Source of the DNA: Antedon mediterranea
Lineage: Eukaryota; Echinodermata; Crinoidea; Comatulida; Antedonidae
Length of the DNA stretch: 64,000 nucleotides
Direction: 5' to 3'
Assembly (NCBI RefSeq): GCF_964355755.1
Contig: NC_092680.1
Location: forward strand, 21,863,001-21,927,000
Numbering within the stretch: the stretch's first letter is position 1; each line of letters begins with the position of its first letter. Shown in pieces: positions 34,934 through 47,353 of the stretch. The notes beneath the pieces are model-generated. The model saw only the letters and a program-made list of their open reading frames with translations. It had not been told where the DNA came from and searched no databases. The position numbers and the translations under genes are program-made.

Positions 34934-37900
34934 ATGGCCAAAGATCCCTTGTGTAAGTACATACTTGATTTATTTAAAATTACATCATATTCATACATAA
35001 CATTTTCAGTATTCAATTTTTTGTTCAGATGATAGGGTTTTACCCGATTTTATTTATGCGAACATAGTACAGTAGTAGCATACTGTAAATTATTTTTTAG
35101 TTGTCACTTTATTTTTTTAAAGTGAAGTCAATAGAAACATTTTTCTTAGTTTTGAGAGTGACGTAAAATACAGCAAGTTGTTTAGTTTTGAGAGTGACGT
35201 AAAATACAGCAAGTTGTTTAGTTTTGAGAATGACGTAAACTAAAATACAGCAAGTTGCTTGATTAAAACTGTTAAATACCATTTTGATAATTTTTACAGT
35301 TACTTACAGTAGGCATGTTGACACAGATGCAGTTAAAGTATGTCATATTATTGTGCAAAAGTGATAGCAAAGTAAAATTGTGAACTGCAGAGCAAAACTT
35401 TATTGGTACAGTGCAACTTTCGGTCCTTAACAAACATTGTGTTACCATCATAAGAATTGTTTTAAATGGATATACTGTAGTACGAATGAAAACGTTAAAA
35501 TGGTTCACTCAACCGGTTTCTTTTATTCGGTTGCAGAATGGAAGATACAAAGACATAAAATTTGACAAAGTTGTACGTTAACACAGTGTAACTTCATGGT
35601 GTGAACAGGGTCTTAGACAATTGTTAGATAGATTTTAGTTGTTTTTTAACAGGGTGTGAAGAATGTGGAAAGAGTCATATAGGGGATTGTCCAGTTCATG
35701 GTTCGTTAACTAGAGTGAGAGATAAAGTAATACCGTCTCACGCTAGACTCACACTACCACATCACATGGTTTTAAAAGAGTTGGAACTTAGAACTGGAAA
35801 CCAACAAAGTAAGTATCACATTTATTTATACAAAGTAAGTCTTACATTTATTTATACTGTATAGTCCAAATGATGTGCTGCCTTGTGTAACCCAAACAGT
35901 TTGAAGGTTTTGACAGCAATATGCTACTGTACATCATATCATAATTAGATATTACATGTAGTAACATACATTATCAGTCATTAATGAGGCAAACAACATT
36001 ATTCCTGAATCATACACAATTATTTTATACCAGCAACATCATACAAAGAAAGAAGTACAGTTTGCAATGTCTTGTTATAGCTAGCATGATCCTGGTAGTA
36101 ACTGTAAAGGATAGTACTGACTTGTGTAAGTTCACTATCAACCCAAATAGTTTAAAGATGTTTAAAGCAACACACTATAGTATCATTATCATGATTAGAT
36201 AATATTAATATTTAATGTAAGTACTAATATTTGTCATTAAGAGGCAAACAACACCCACGCAATTAATAACAGCAACATGATATGAAAGAACTACAATGTT
36301 TTTTATTAATACAGCAGCTAGCATGTTATTAACTGTAAAGTAATATAGTAAATATAATATAAATATTTTTAATAAGTGTTAAATACAAAATTTACAAATA
36401 TACATACAGAAGGAGAGCAGAAAACTAAGGTAGAAGTTCCTGTGTTTTTACCGGGGTCATGCCCAGTTGAAGGGTGTTTTGACCAGTTGAAGAGTGTTTT
36501 GGCCAGTTATAGGGTCATGTCCGGGTCAGTTAAAGAGTATTTTGGGAAGTTTTCTATCCAATATTCCCATAAAGCTTGCATACAGTTATTATGTATAACA
36601 TTGTGTAAGTGATTGTAACTCACCACTAGTTTTGTCTTTGGTCAAATATGAAGAGTGAAATAATTTGGATCGTGAAACTTTGTGTTAAACACAACTTTGC
36701 AATAAAATACCCAATGTACAGAGTTTTGATTTAAACCTGTACAGTGCCAACTACAGCATTTGTAGTCTTTATTTTTGCCAGGTTTCGTGTAGACATATAG
36801 GCAGCATGCAATGATAATATAATACTTGAATCTAAATGAGTAATCACAATTTATTTAAATTATCCTTTGCCTATTTCCAATGTTTTGTTTCATTATCAAC
36901 GTTGGCTGGATTCCGACCTATGTTCACCGTGCAACGATACAGAACGCGCACCAAGGCTATTTTATTTATCGTTATCGTGATTATTGTTGATTTATTTGTT
37001 GTAATCTATATTTGTGTTTTAATTAATGTATTAATGTACCACTTACAGATAGTACTGTGACCCATCAGTTAGTACTGTGACCCATCAGTTACTACTGTGA
37101 CCCATCAGTTAGTACTGTGACCCATCAGTTAGTACTGTGACCCATCAGTTAGTACTGTGACCCATCAGTTAGTACTGTGACCCATCAGTTAGTTTTTAAC
37201 AATAAACAGAAATGTAAAGAAATTCTAAAGCACCTGGTTGTGTACTGATAAATGATAAAGATGACGAAATCTGTGAGAATGAGTAAAAACTATCCAAACC
37301 TTTTTAATAACAAATTTTTTCTAATCCGTAAATTACTAATTTTCATTTAGATGATGTTTTTTGGGTTTATTTTGAGCCCTTTTTTCAATGACAAAAGAGC
37401 TGTAGAGACTCATTGATGTTGACTTTTGGTACCTACCTATATTACATTATATAACATATTTCATAGAATCACAGTTTTTTTTAAATAAAATAACTATTTT
37501 GAATAAAATGGTTTAGCTTTTGCTAAATAAAAGGTTTTGTTTAATGTTTTATCGCATAAATGACAGACTTGTTTAATAAAAAATGTCACAGAATTTTAGA
37601 AATTTACCAAAATTCTACTAATTGTGATCTATTCATCTTAAAGAATTAGCGCCTTTTAAAGAGAATATTGTCAGTTGGTTTTTTTGTTAATTAAACATAT
37701 TTTTACTTGATTGTATCAGATTGCTAGAATTGAGACACATTTGAAAATTACTACGGTAAACCATATTAAACATTTTATTGATAATAATTGAAAAGTATTT
37801 CCATTTAGGAAATCGCTAATAACACATTAATTTAAAACTTGATTGATGTTTGGAAATTTGCCAAGATACAAAAAACCCTCAAACAATAGATTTATTTGTA

Positions 37901-40900
37901 AGATTAAGAAATAAAATTTCTCTATCTATTATACAAATCTGTAACAAAAATTGAAATTAATTTTCATAATTATGACAAAATTGATGTCTTCATTTCAAAT
38001 TAGTAAAAGTTGTAAAATATTAACAAATTTCGCATTTCTTAGAGCTGTTTTCTGTCTACAGTATCTCTGTAGTATTTATTACAATCACAAGTATGTAACA
38101 AACAGTACAATATATCCTACGTGTTGGAAACCTAAAATGAAAAATGTTGCAACCCTTTCATCCATTTTAAGACTTGTGTTTTAGTTTGTGCCCAATCCTA
38201 GCTCAACCAAGTTTAGCACCATAAATTAACATGTGGTTGCTAGTTTTGTGCCTTTTATTTATGTCACTATACATCCCACACAGCTTGAGATTGATGGACA
38301 CCTTTAATTGTGTTTTATACTTAAACTAAAATACTTGTAATCTGGTTGAATGGTGAACGATAACCCAAAGTTTGTTAGTTACAAGTAGATTTTAACAATT
38401 GTCAATTGGTTTGATTTCAAACAAAACAAAGTATATTACATGTATATATTTATTTATCCCAAGTCCCAGCTAACAGTCATAAGATTTGAACCAGGATTGT
38501 ATGACTAAAGGTTCAGCATCTCACATATTAATTTATATAAAGTTTTTATAGAGTAGTTTGATGTGTTACTCATCTGACTATATATAGATAATTTGAACGT
38601 CGTCGTACAGTTTGTCCCAAGTCCTGGCTAACGCGTCATCGTAGCTTGTGTCATAACGTGCCATTCTCTTATCACATGGGGTGTCACATGTAGAATTAAA
38701 AGGTCTACTGATGAGTAAAAATTACAAATATTTTATTAATTGTAAAATATCTGTAATTACTGTCCATAACTGGGAATTTATTAGCGTTATTATAAATTGA
38801 TTACAATAATCTTTTTCTGAAAACAACAAATAAGTGTAACGTTATTGTTATTTATATAATGAATAACTTTACATTGTATGATCTTAATTTTTTTGGTCAG
38901 GTATAATTCATTTTTCTTTTGAGTCGTGGTACTTTTGGCTATTTCTTGCCTACCTAGTAGTTTACCTCTCTCTGAAGTAAGAATAATTGTGAAAAGAAGA
39001 AATTCCATTGAGCACCCCTATTGGATAATGTTATCATCCGTGTACTGGGGCTCAAGTGGGCGCCATCCCACCTTGTAGTAGTAGTAGTAGTTAGTATCAT
39101 CATTTCTTTTCGTAACGCCTTATAATTTTGTTTATACCTTTTTTCTTTTAATTTATATTGTTTTATTTTATATCAATTTATCAAATGATCCATTTCCATA
39201 TTTATTTGAATAGAATTGTAATATCTTGCATAATTAATTCATATAAACAAATGGTTTATATCTGACAGGCATCAGCTGGTAACCTTCACAACCATCAAGG
39301 TTGTCAAGTGTGAACTTGACCTTCCAACAGAAAGGTCAAGTTAAGTAGAAGGGATGACTATAGGTTCAATATCTAATATATAATTACAGTATTTATAATA
39401 TAATATCCTTTTTTTTCATCTACACTGATGATTATAAATAACAGTAACACATTGATTAATGTTTATGATGAATACTATACTGTTGCTGGTGTTGTTGTAC
39501 AAAGTGCTGGTGTCTTTTAGTCTCCTCACTTCTTGCTTAATACTAATAATATGATGACTTATAGTAGTATTATCAAATACCTATTTTGTATACCACTACC
39601 AGTATATCATATTATACTGGTATATTATATTTATTTTTATATACCTGAGTGTGAGTGATTTATAAATAAAAAAAAAAATTCTTCTTGCCAGTTGTAATGA
39701 TTAAAGGTAACAATAAAATATCAAACACTGTGTACAGTATGTTTCTACAAAACTTCATTACAGATCTTGGAGCATCTTGGTGTTTTACAGGAATTTACCT
39801 TAAAACCTAACTTACCTTTTCCTTGAGTGACACAATTCTTAAGTGGCACTTGTAAGCAATTACCATGTCTCCAGTTTTTATTAACTGCAATCAAATTGTA
39901 CAGTGATCATAGCATTAATTTAACATGTTTCGAGTGATCTAAAAAAAACTGTCAACTAAATTTTACAAAAGATTATAGAATTCGTTTTGGAATTTATTTG
40001 ACAGGTCCTGTTTTTAAATTATGTAACAGATCTAACTTGAATAAATTATAAACGTTTTACAAACTGTTTTCTGTTCTTTTACCCTATCTAGAGCCAGGGA
40101 GAAATTGCAATTGTAAACTCTCGCGACTATAGAGAGTGGGATTTCTGATATAAAATAGTAGTTCATTGTTTATTGAAGATGATTTATGTATTTACAGTAT
40201 AATAAACAATCTGTTTTTGTTTTGTCATTTCCAACAGTCCTTGGTGTTTTTGCCCGGAAGCTAATACAACGTCGAACTCAGTTTGGTCCCTTCATAGCAC
40301 CCAGATCTCTGACAAAGGTGGAAACAAACAACAATGATACTCACAGACCTTCTTTTAAGGTAGGAATATTGTCCCCCTGAAAAAAATAATTTTTGTTGTT
40401 GAATATACCATTTTAATGTCACATAATACAGTAGTTATCCACTTTGACCAAAAGTTGGATAAAAAAAAAATGTACACAAAAAAAATGTAATTTAAAGCAA
40501 AAAATAGTCAAATTGACTGGAAGTCAATGGGGTTTTGGTTGAATTTAACAGTTTATTTTGTCTTTTCATTTATTTTTTACATTTTTTATGAAAACTGAAA
40601 AATGGCATATTCAAAGACTAATTTTTTTTAAACTTTTTATGTTTTTGGGGGACAATACATCTTTAATAAATCTTATCTTATTATAAAACATGAGACAGAA
40701 CAATCAAACATTGCTGATGCCTATTCTATGCATCAGAGTGACATCTCTGGCGCTTAACAATAGAGGCGTGATTAAGCATGTGTGCTCATCTCTATCTTTA
40801 AGTTCATTGTTCTAGTCCCTGGATTTTTTTTTCTATGTCATCTATAAGTTGACACTTAGAATGGCATAATAATATTCTGGAGGTGTTGAGAAGTTTATTA

Positions 40901-43900
40901 AAATAAGCACATCTTTACTACTTAACTCATCATTATCTTTAGTTACGTTAATAATGAGTATTGCCTCTCATGATCTGTGAGAATGTTTACTGCGACTGCA
41001 TTTGCAAACGTATGTGGTATGGTTGCAATGAAAATGGCCAGATATCAGATGTCAAAAAATACAATTAAAATATGCAAATTTAACAAGGATTTTTCAACTA
41101 TATATTTAAGATGTAGATCTCCCAACATCCTCCCTAGCTTATTATTTCATAATATTAATTCATATTTGTCAGATTTTTCAAAATAATATGCAGCAGTCGA
41201 TCCTTGACACTAGTAGTGAGGATGTGTGTAATTGGATGATGTTTGTAAGACCTGCAGAAGAATATTTTGAACAGAATGTAGTAGCGTATCAGTGGAACAA
41301 TGACGTTTACTTTACGACATCAAAGGTAAGAATTAAGAATCGCAGGAAAATACTTTAAACAGAATGTAGTTGCTTACTAATAAAATAGTGATGTTTTCTT
41401 TACGACATCAAAGGTAAGTCTACGTTCTTTGTAAGAATCGCAGGAGAATACTTTAAACAGAATGTAGTTGCTTAAATCAATAAAATAATAATGTTTATTT
41501 GACGACATCAGGTACAGTAAGTCTGTTAGGCCTACCTTCAGATGAATATTCTTAACAGAATTTTGTTGCTTATTATCATTTTATTGCTAGTACAGTAACT
41601 GTTAAGCTGTATGTCCGTTATGGGCATGTGTGTGGTATACTAAAGCATATCAGTCCAATAATGTACTCATTTACAGTAGTATATTCAATTATTATTTGTG
41701 TTTTGTTTTCAGGCAATTCCACCGCACACAGAATTAAAGGTCTGGTATGCGGCAGAGTACTCCAAAAATATGCAGACAAAACTATTATACAACCCTTTAA
41801 GTACAACCAAAACAGGTAAGGATTACTGATAAGTATTAATTAGATAATTTATTTCATTACTTTACTCATTGTGTTCATCCCTTCATTCAATCTCTCTCTT
41901 ATTAGTTAATTTATTCACTATTTCATTACTTCATTTATTAGTTACTGTAATTCCTTCATTCATATGTTAATTCATCCTTCACTTTTTTAGTCAACCATTC
42001 ATTCCTTCATTCATATGTTAATTCATCCTTCACTTTTTTAGTCAACCATTCATTCCTTCATTCATATGTTAATTCATCCTTCACTTTTTTAGTCAACCAT
42101 TCATTCCTTCATTCATATGTTGATATTCCTTCACTTTTTTAGTCAACCATTCATTCCTTCATTCATATGTTGATTCATCCTTCACTTTTTTAGTCAACCA
42201 TTCATTCCTTCATTCATATGTTAATTCATCCTTCACTTTTTTAGTCAACCATTCATTCCTTCATTCATATGTTAATTCATCCTTCACTTTTTTAGTCAAC
42301 CATTCATTCCTTCATTCATATGTTAATTCATCCTTCACTTTTTTAGTCAACCATTCATTCCTTCATTCATATGTTGATTCATCCTTCACTTTTTTAGTCA
42401 ACCATTCATTCCTTCATTCATATGTTAATTCATCCTTCACTTTTTTAGTCAACCATTCATTCCTTCATTCATATGTTGATTCATCCTTCACTTTTTTAGT
42501 CAACCATTCATTCCTTCATTCATATGTTAATTCATCCTTCACTTTTTTAGTCAACCATTCATTCCTTCATTCATATGTTGATATTCCTTCACTTTTTTAG
42601 TCAACCATTCATTCCTTCATTCATATGTTGATTCATCCTTCACTTTTTTAGTCAACCATTCATTCCTTCATTCATATGTTGATTCATCCTTCACTTTTTT
42701 AGTCAACCATTCATTCCTTCATTCATATGTTAATTCATCCTTCACTTTTTTAGTCAACCATTCATTCCTTCATTCATATGTTAATTCATCCTTCACTTTT
42801 TTAGTCAACCATTCATTCCTTAATTCATATGTTAATTCATCCTTCACTTTTTTAGTCAACCATTCATTCCTTAATTCATATGTTGATTCATCCTTCACTT
42901 TTTTAGTCAACCATTCATTCCTTCATTCATATGTTAATTCATCCTTCACTTTTTTAGTCAACCATTCATTCCTTCATTCATATGTTAATTCATCCTTCAC
43001 TTTTTTAGTCAACCATTCATTCCTTAATTCATATGTTGATTCATCCTTCACTTTTTTAGTCAACCATTCAATCCTTCATTCATATGTTGATATTCCTTCC
43101 TGTCGTGAGTCAACCATTCATACCTTCATTCATATGTTGATATTCCTTTCTGTCGTGAGTCAACCATTTACTAATTCATTAATTAAAATTAATTCAAACA
43201 TCATAAAAAGTTAGATGTTTATAATTAGCAATATTTTAAACTGAAAAAAATTTACTATATATCCTCGGGTATAATCCCACTTCAGGTCTAATCCCACCCC
43301 TTACTTTATGTTTGATTTCACAAACAGGATAGAGCCCAGTATTGACTTTTGGTCTACAGATGTAGGCCTTTTTTTCAGATGAGGTTTTACCGATCCTACT
43401 TCCTAAAGCCGGCCCAATTTCATGTTCTAGGAAGGTGGGATTATACCAGAGATATTATATGTTGTATATTTTAATAATACATACATATTTGCTTGTTTTG
43501 AAATCTATATACATTACTTTTGGTAAATGAACTAATGCATTATTTGATCCATTTGGTCACTCTTGTAACAACATAGTGTATTGGTGTAACATCACCTAAT
43601 GCATTTGATTTTGTTTTTTTTCAGAATCACCTAATTTTTCTCGACAATCAACGTCTCAGATGGGTGGAAGCCACTTATCAACACCAGAGTATGATTTTAC
43701 TGACCTCAATGAGTTACCTCAAGAACCAGAATTCAAACCTGAAATATCACTATTACAATCTAATTTGAATGTGCACCAGGTACTGTACTTTATCTTTTCC
43801 ATCAAATGTTTTCATTTATTTGATCAAAGAACTTATAACACAAGAATCTCCTGTTTGTCCGAAGCGCGTAACAATTTCGAAAGGCATTGTGGGATAGAAT

Positions 43901-46057
43901 AGAGCTATGGGTGGCGCCATTGTGAGCCATGGAGTAGGGCGCCCGCATCAAATTAGGAAGTCAAAATCATAGAGGGGATCTGCTAATACTCTTAATACTC
44001 TAGGGGGGGTAGAGTAATTGACTGAGGAGTAGGGAGCCCGCATCAAATTAGAAAGTCAAAATCATAGAGGTGATCTGCTAATACTCTAAGGGGGGGGGGG
44101 GGGTTAGAGTAATTGACTTCCTAGTTTGGAGGGGGCGCTGCTCCATGCTGTGAAATGGCGTCGCCCAGTTTGACCTTTTAACCCTGTACATCCGATACTG
44201 TGTTTTGAATGCAAATTGAAGAACAGGAGATTCTTGTGTTATAAGTTCTTTGATTTGATACAATCACCAATTTCAGTGGTAGAACTTGAAAGTAAACTTA
44301 ATTAAACTTTCTTCACATTATTATTGTTTTAAAGCAAAAAACACAAAGTTGGTGGTCTTCATTTTATGCTTTGTATTATTTGTATGCCATTGGATGAAAT
44401 AAATGTTTGTTGAATTGAATTGAAAGTACAGTTTGACAAGAACTCATTTGATTTCTAAAGTTTTAAACTGTGTTTTCTGTCCCTCTGTTTGTAGGCATCG
44501 GCTAGTTTGCAATCCCCTACACTTTCAGACCCTTGGAAATGTTCAACCTGTAATCGAGGATTTGGAACTTTTTCACTTCTTGAAGTACACACATGTGAAA
44601 CGGCAACAAAGGTTAGACGTGGACGAAAACCAAAGTCAAAGAAATTAATAGACACATCCACGAGTCGAGAAGGACCGCTTACACGTGCAAGCAAACAGAT
44701 TATACTAAAGACGGGTAAAGATAAGTTGATTGGTCGCCATGGCAAAGGACGTAAACACAAGGAACAAGTTACGTACTCGTGTGATCACTGTTCAAAAATT
44801 TTTTTGAGTATGGAGAAATTAAGAACTCACAGTTATACACATTCTGGTGAACGGCCATTTGTTTGCACAAAACCTGATTGTAAAAAAGCATTTATCTCAA
44901 GTTATAAGTTATCACGTCACATGGCAACTCATTCACCTGATAAAATTCATCAATGCCAATATTGCGACAAGAAATTTCACCGTAAAGATCATTTAAAAAA
45001 TCACCTGCAGACACACGACCCGAACAAGGAATCATTTCGATGTGAAAATTGTAGCAAAGTTTATAACACAAAACCAGGCTTCAAAAAGCACATAGCAATG
45101 CATGCTGCAGACGCAGGTGAACTCACTTGTAAAGTTTGCGACAGAGACTTTGATAGTACGGAAATGCTCATAGAACATATTAAGGTGCATTCTGGGAAGA
45201 GTAATGGTGCAAAAGAGAAGAAACATAAATGCGATGAATGTGATCGTAAATTCTACACGCGGAAAGATGTGCGGAGGCACACGGTGGTACATACGGGTCA
45301 GAAGAACTTCCTGTGTCAAACGTGTGGTCAAAGGTTTGGACGTAAAGATCATTTGGTGAGACACACGCGCAAGAGTCACAATGGAGAACAACTTGGGATG
45401 AAGATGGGTGAACATTTAAGAGCAGTTGGCACGGCAACGGTTCATCAGATACTTCAACAGCATCTGGATGACCTTCCTCCGCTAACGATATCAAACTACG
45501 GGTCAAATACAGCATCTTCGTCGCTCGGTCAACCTCCGCTTAACGAGGTTGACCTTATCAAAGTTCCACCCATTCCTCAAGTTAGATCTCACAACCGAAC
45601 GATGACACGACCTCATACAGAAACAAGATTATCACCAAAGATCGGAACGCAGGTGAAAGAAGCTTCTGGGATGGCAATGGAAATGAGCATGATGGAAACG
45701 GATAGAGATAAAGATATGCAAGATTTGTCTGACACTTTGAATCCTAATAGCTATGATCTTGGTCGGTTACTAGGATTTTTACCGACAAACCACCCAATGC
45801 AGCAAGCTGGTAATCCCCCTCACCCGTCACGCGAGCAACTGCCGCCGCCAATGAAACAGTCTCCTAGCACTTTACCTCAGACCTCAACTTATGTAACGCA
45901 GTCGGATCTACCTCATTCACAGCCTATGGCTATTCCTAATCCAGGAATTCAACCACAGACAATCCGATACCCCTCTAATCAAAGTGGTATGAGCCAGGGT
46001 CAGTATAACCATCCAATGATTCAAGGGCTTCCACGCTTTCACCAAGCTTTTCAGTGA
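34934..46057 (+). CDS. PLAG1: PR/SET-domain PLAG-type zinc finger transcription factor (seven coding exons)
   Basis: Coding exons: 34934-34952, 35653-35808, 40238-40359, 41173-41325, 41713-41815, 43625-43779, 44495-46057. All have GT/AG borders and compatible phases (1,1,0,0,1,0), giving 756 residues. The start is the first Met after in-frame TAG codons in exon 1. Residues 7-21 form a zinc knuckle ([17 protein letters not shown]). About 22-182 is a PR/SET domain of PRDM10/PRDM15 type, with [24 protein letters not shown]...VYFTTS and [15 protein letters not shown]. An acidic linker (exon 6) follows, then one C2HC finger (about 252-270), a basic [10 protein letters not shown] stretch (likely NLS) and seven C2H2 fingers (about 330-531) that match PLAG1/PLAGL2 finger by finger ([54 protein letters not shown]). 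The C-terminus LPRFHQAFQ is the PLAG1 terminus. It should be a nuclear DNA-binding regulator. PR-domain methyltransferase activity is not implied. Vertebrate PLAG proteins lack the PR part. Confidence 0.87.
35138..35263. repeat. Three ~40-bp tandem units in PR-PLAG intron 1
   Basis: Units carry TTTTGAGAGTGACGTAAA and ATACAGCAAGTTG. Each has a TGACGTAA word resembling a half CRE/bZIP site; function unknown. Confidence 0.75.
35855..36345. repeat. Diverged ~260-bp tandem duplication in PR-PLAG intron 2
   Basis: Two copies share in order 'cttgtgtaa', 'acccaaa.agtttgaa', 'gaggcaaacaaca', 'cagcaacat' and 'gctagcatg...taactgtaaag'. Old, noncoding. Confidence 0.6.
37049..37192. repeat. 20-bp minisatellite, seven copies, PR-PLAG intron 2
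   Basis: Unit TAGTACTGTGACCCATCAGT, almost identical between copies. Confidence 0.95.
37193..40237. other. PR-PLAG intron 2, remaining part
   Basis: AT-rich intron sequence with no recognised exon. Splicing of exon 2 to exon 3 is in phase without anything from this region. Ends in the acceptor CATTTCCAACAG. Confidence 0.4.
41340..41590. repeat. Decayed partial copies of PR-PLAG exon 4 in the following intron
   Basis: 41340-41415 and 41439-41518 repeat the last ~75 bp of exon 4 and its donor (actttaaacagaatgtagtt ... tttacgacatcaaaggtaag). A third, weaker copy may lie at 41538-41590. The copies contain in-frame stops in the exon's phase, so they are not alternative coding exons. Confidence 0.75.
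41957..43168. repeat. 51-bp minisatellite, about 23 copies, PR-PLAG intron 5
   Basis: Units run TTCATATGTTAATTCATCC, then TTCACTTTTTTAGTCAACC and ATTCATTCC. Variants change TTAAT to TTGAT or lose a few bases; the last two units are more diverged (ctgtcgtgagtcaacc). Confidence 0.97.
43824..44253. mobile_element. MITE in PR-PLAG intron 6
   Basis: Inverted arms TCAAAGAACTTATAACACAA... at 43824 and ...TTGTGTTATAAGTTCTTTGA ending at 44253 pair over about 32 bp, and the flanking TTTGA (43819-43823 and 44254-44258) is a likely 5-bp target duplication. Inside is a tandem pair of about 100 bp ('cgcatcaaattag.aagtcaaaatcatag') and a 13-nt G run near 44091. The element lies 44 bp after the exon 6 donor. 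No coding capacity. Confidence 0.75.
44495..46057 (+). CDS. PLAG1: Terminal exon of PR-PLAG: complete PLAG zinc finger region and C-terminus
   Basis: This 1563-nt exon (acceptor TTTGTAG at 44494, stop TGA 46055-46057) codes 520 residues with no intron. It holds a C2HC finger (CSTC...HTC), a basic NLS-like stretch, then seven C2H2 fingers matching PLAG1/PLAGL2 in order and spacing, including the diagnostic [16 protein letters not shown] in finger 3, the [11 protein letters not shown] start of finger 5 and YTRKDVRRH in finger 6. The following ~230 residues are low complexity (Met/Pro/Gln rich) with two conserved islands: [13 protein letters not shown] and the terminal LPRFHQAFQ. In vertebrates, fingers 3, 6 and 7 bind the GRGGC core plus G-cluster sites; those fingers are well conserved here, so a similar site is expected. 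It has no ATG at its 5' end, which supports it being a 3' exon rather than a separate gene. Confidence 0.93.
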   Translation, partial: ASASLQSPTLSDPWKCSTCNRGFGTFSLLEVHTCETATKVRRGRKPKSKKLIDTSTSREGPLTRASKQIILKTGKDKLIGRHGKGRKHKEQVTYSCDHCSKIFLSMEKLRTHSYTHSGERPFVCTKPDCKKAFISSYKLSRHMATHSPDKIHQCQYCDKKFHRKDHLKNHLQTHDPNKESFRCENCSKVYNTKPGFKKHIAMHAADAGELTCKVCDRDFDSTEMLIEHIKVHSGKSNGAKEKKHKCDECDRKFYTRKDVRRHTVVHTGQKNFLCQTCGQRFGRKDHLVRHTRKSHNGEQLGMKMGEHLRAVGTATVHQILQQHLDDLPPLTISNYGSNTASSSLGQPPLNEVDLIKVPPIPQVRSHNRTMTRPHTETRLSPKIGTQVKEASGMAMEMSMMETDRDKDMQDLSDTLNPNSYDLGRLLGFLPTNHPMQQAGNPPHPSREQLPPPMKQSPSTLPQTSTYVTQSDLPHSQPMAIPNPGIQPQTIRYPSNQSGMSQGQYNHPMIQGLPRFHQAFQ

Positions 46058-46750
46058 AACATTATTCATGTCAAAACATTATTTTGTTGATCATAGCGTT
46101 ATCTACAGTAGTAGTATCAGAATAAAAATAACATGGTTAATATAATATATGGTACACTAAAGTAGCTACAGTATTAGCGGTTCATTTTACTTCTCAATTC
46201 AATAGAGGGCGTTCTTTATAGCAGCTATCATGTGCAATCAGGTAACTAGGTGTGAGTCATCCTTAGCAACGCTATTTAGCAATGCTGATAGGTACAGTAA
46301 TAAATTTTGGTGCCAATGTATGTGTTTAAATATACAAAACTTTTTTACTAAATAATAATTTATGTTATGTATAGTCTCCTAAAACATTTTAGAAACTCTG
46401 CCAAACTGCCGGGAAATGTTTGTAATTCTGTCCTGCCATGTAAAATGGAATTGAATGAGTGAAAACAGGCAATTTGGGCCAGCTTAAATGCTGTCCAGTG
46501 TTGGCAGAGTTTATCTTTTTTTTAAATAATTTTTGGTATGATATAAATATATAGATATAATCAATGAATATTCAAAACCTTGTTATTACTAAGAAAACTG
46601 AAACTAATCCAAATATATAGTTAGATTTAGAATATATGACTTTATAATTATTGGCGAGCTATTTTGTCAAGTTTTTTGTATTCTCTTAAATTATAATCAC
46701 ATTGCAAGTAATAATGTTAAAGTGTAAATATATATTAAGTATTTGAGTGT
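46058..46750 (+). other. Probable PR-PLAG 3' UTR
   Basis: AT-rich sequence directly after the stop codon, with AATAAA at 46122. No coding region. The true 3' end is not determinable; PLAG 3' UTRs can be several kilobases. Confidence 0.4.
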
Positions 46751-46901
46751 GTGAGGGGGTGGGGTATATTATGGCTGGGAAGTTTGCGTGAGGGGGTTGG
46801 GTATATTATGGCTGGGAAGTTTGCGTGAGGGGGTGGGGTATTTTATGGCTGGGAAGTTTGCGTGAGGGGGTGGGGTATATTATGGCTGGGAAGTTTGCGA
46901 T
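46751..46901. repeat. 37-bp minisatellite, four copies
   Basis: Unit GTGAGGGGGTGGGGTATATT then ATGGCTGGGAAGTTTGC. The G-runs could form G-quadruplex structures. Confidence 0.9.
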
Positions 46902-47353
46902 GGATGGGTATAGTAGCCTGGGTCTACCATTATGGGTGGGGTTTTGTGTGAGTGGGTTTAGGAGGAATTTTTTAAATATAAATTGTTTCCCTTCATTTAA
47001 ACCTTAAACTTTTTAGTATACTATTATGTTTTAACAAATTTTACTTCCCTTTTCCTTCCTTCCTTAAATTATTTTTACCAGATGTAACTCTTTTTAACCA
47101 TATTTAATAATTGCTAATTGTGTTACGCTAAATTTATTTGAATGAGTTTTCGGAAAGAATTCAAAGCCAAAAAGTGTGTAAGCTGGTATAATTGTCTGGT
47201 TTTTTGTGCCAAAATTCATTCTTGGTTGTTTCACTGTCTCTTTATAGCTTTATATTAACAGTGCCTTTATCATATCTTTTTAAACTGAATTAATTAAGTA
47301 ACATTGTCATATTTTCTTATTAAAGTGTAAAGCAATTGTGTTCTTCTGAAGGT
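46902..47353. other. AT-rich spacer
   Basis: Nothing recognised. Confidence 0.3.

Noticed and set aside
36376-36612. 78-codon frame with repeated '[18 protein letters not shown]' considered as an extra PR-PLAG exon
   Set aside because: Exons 2 and 3 join in phase without it, and the PR domain is continuous; the frame arises from short degenerate repeats.
41618-41819. Short frames around exon 5 of PR-PLAG
   Set aside because: Out of frame with the spliced PR domain; the correct frame gives [16 protein letters not shown].
45032-45515. Antisense open frames opposite the zinc fingers
   Set aside because: Shadows of the conserved PLAG coding exon.
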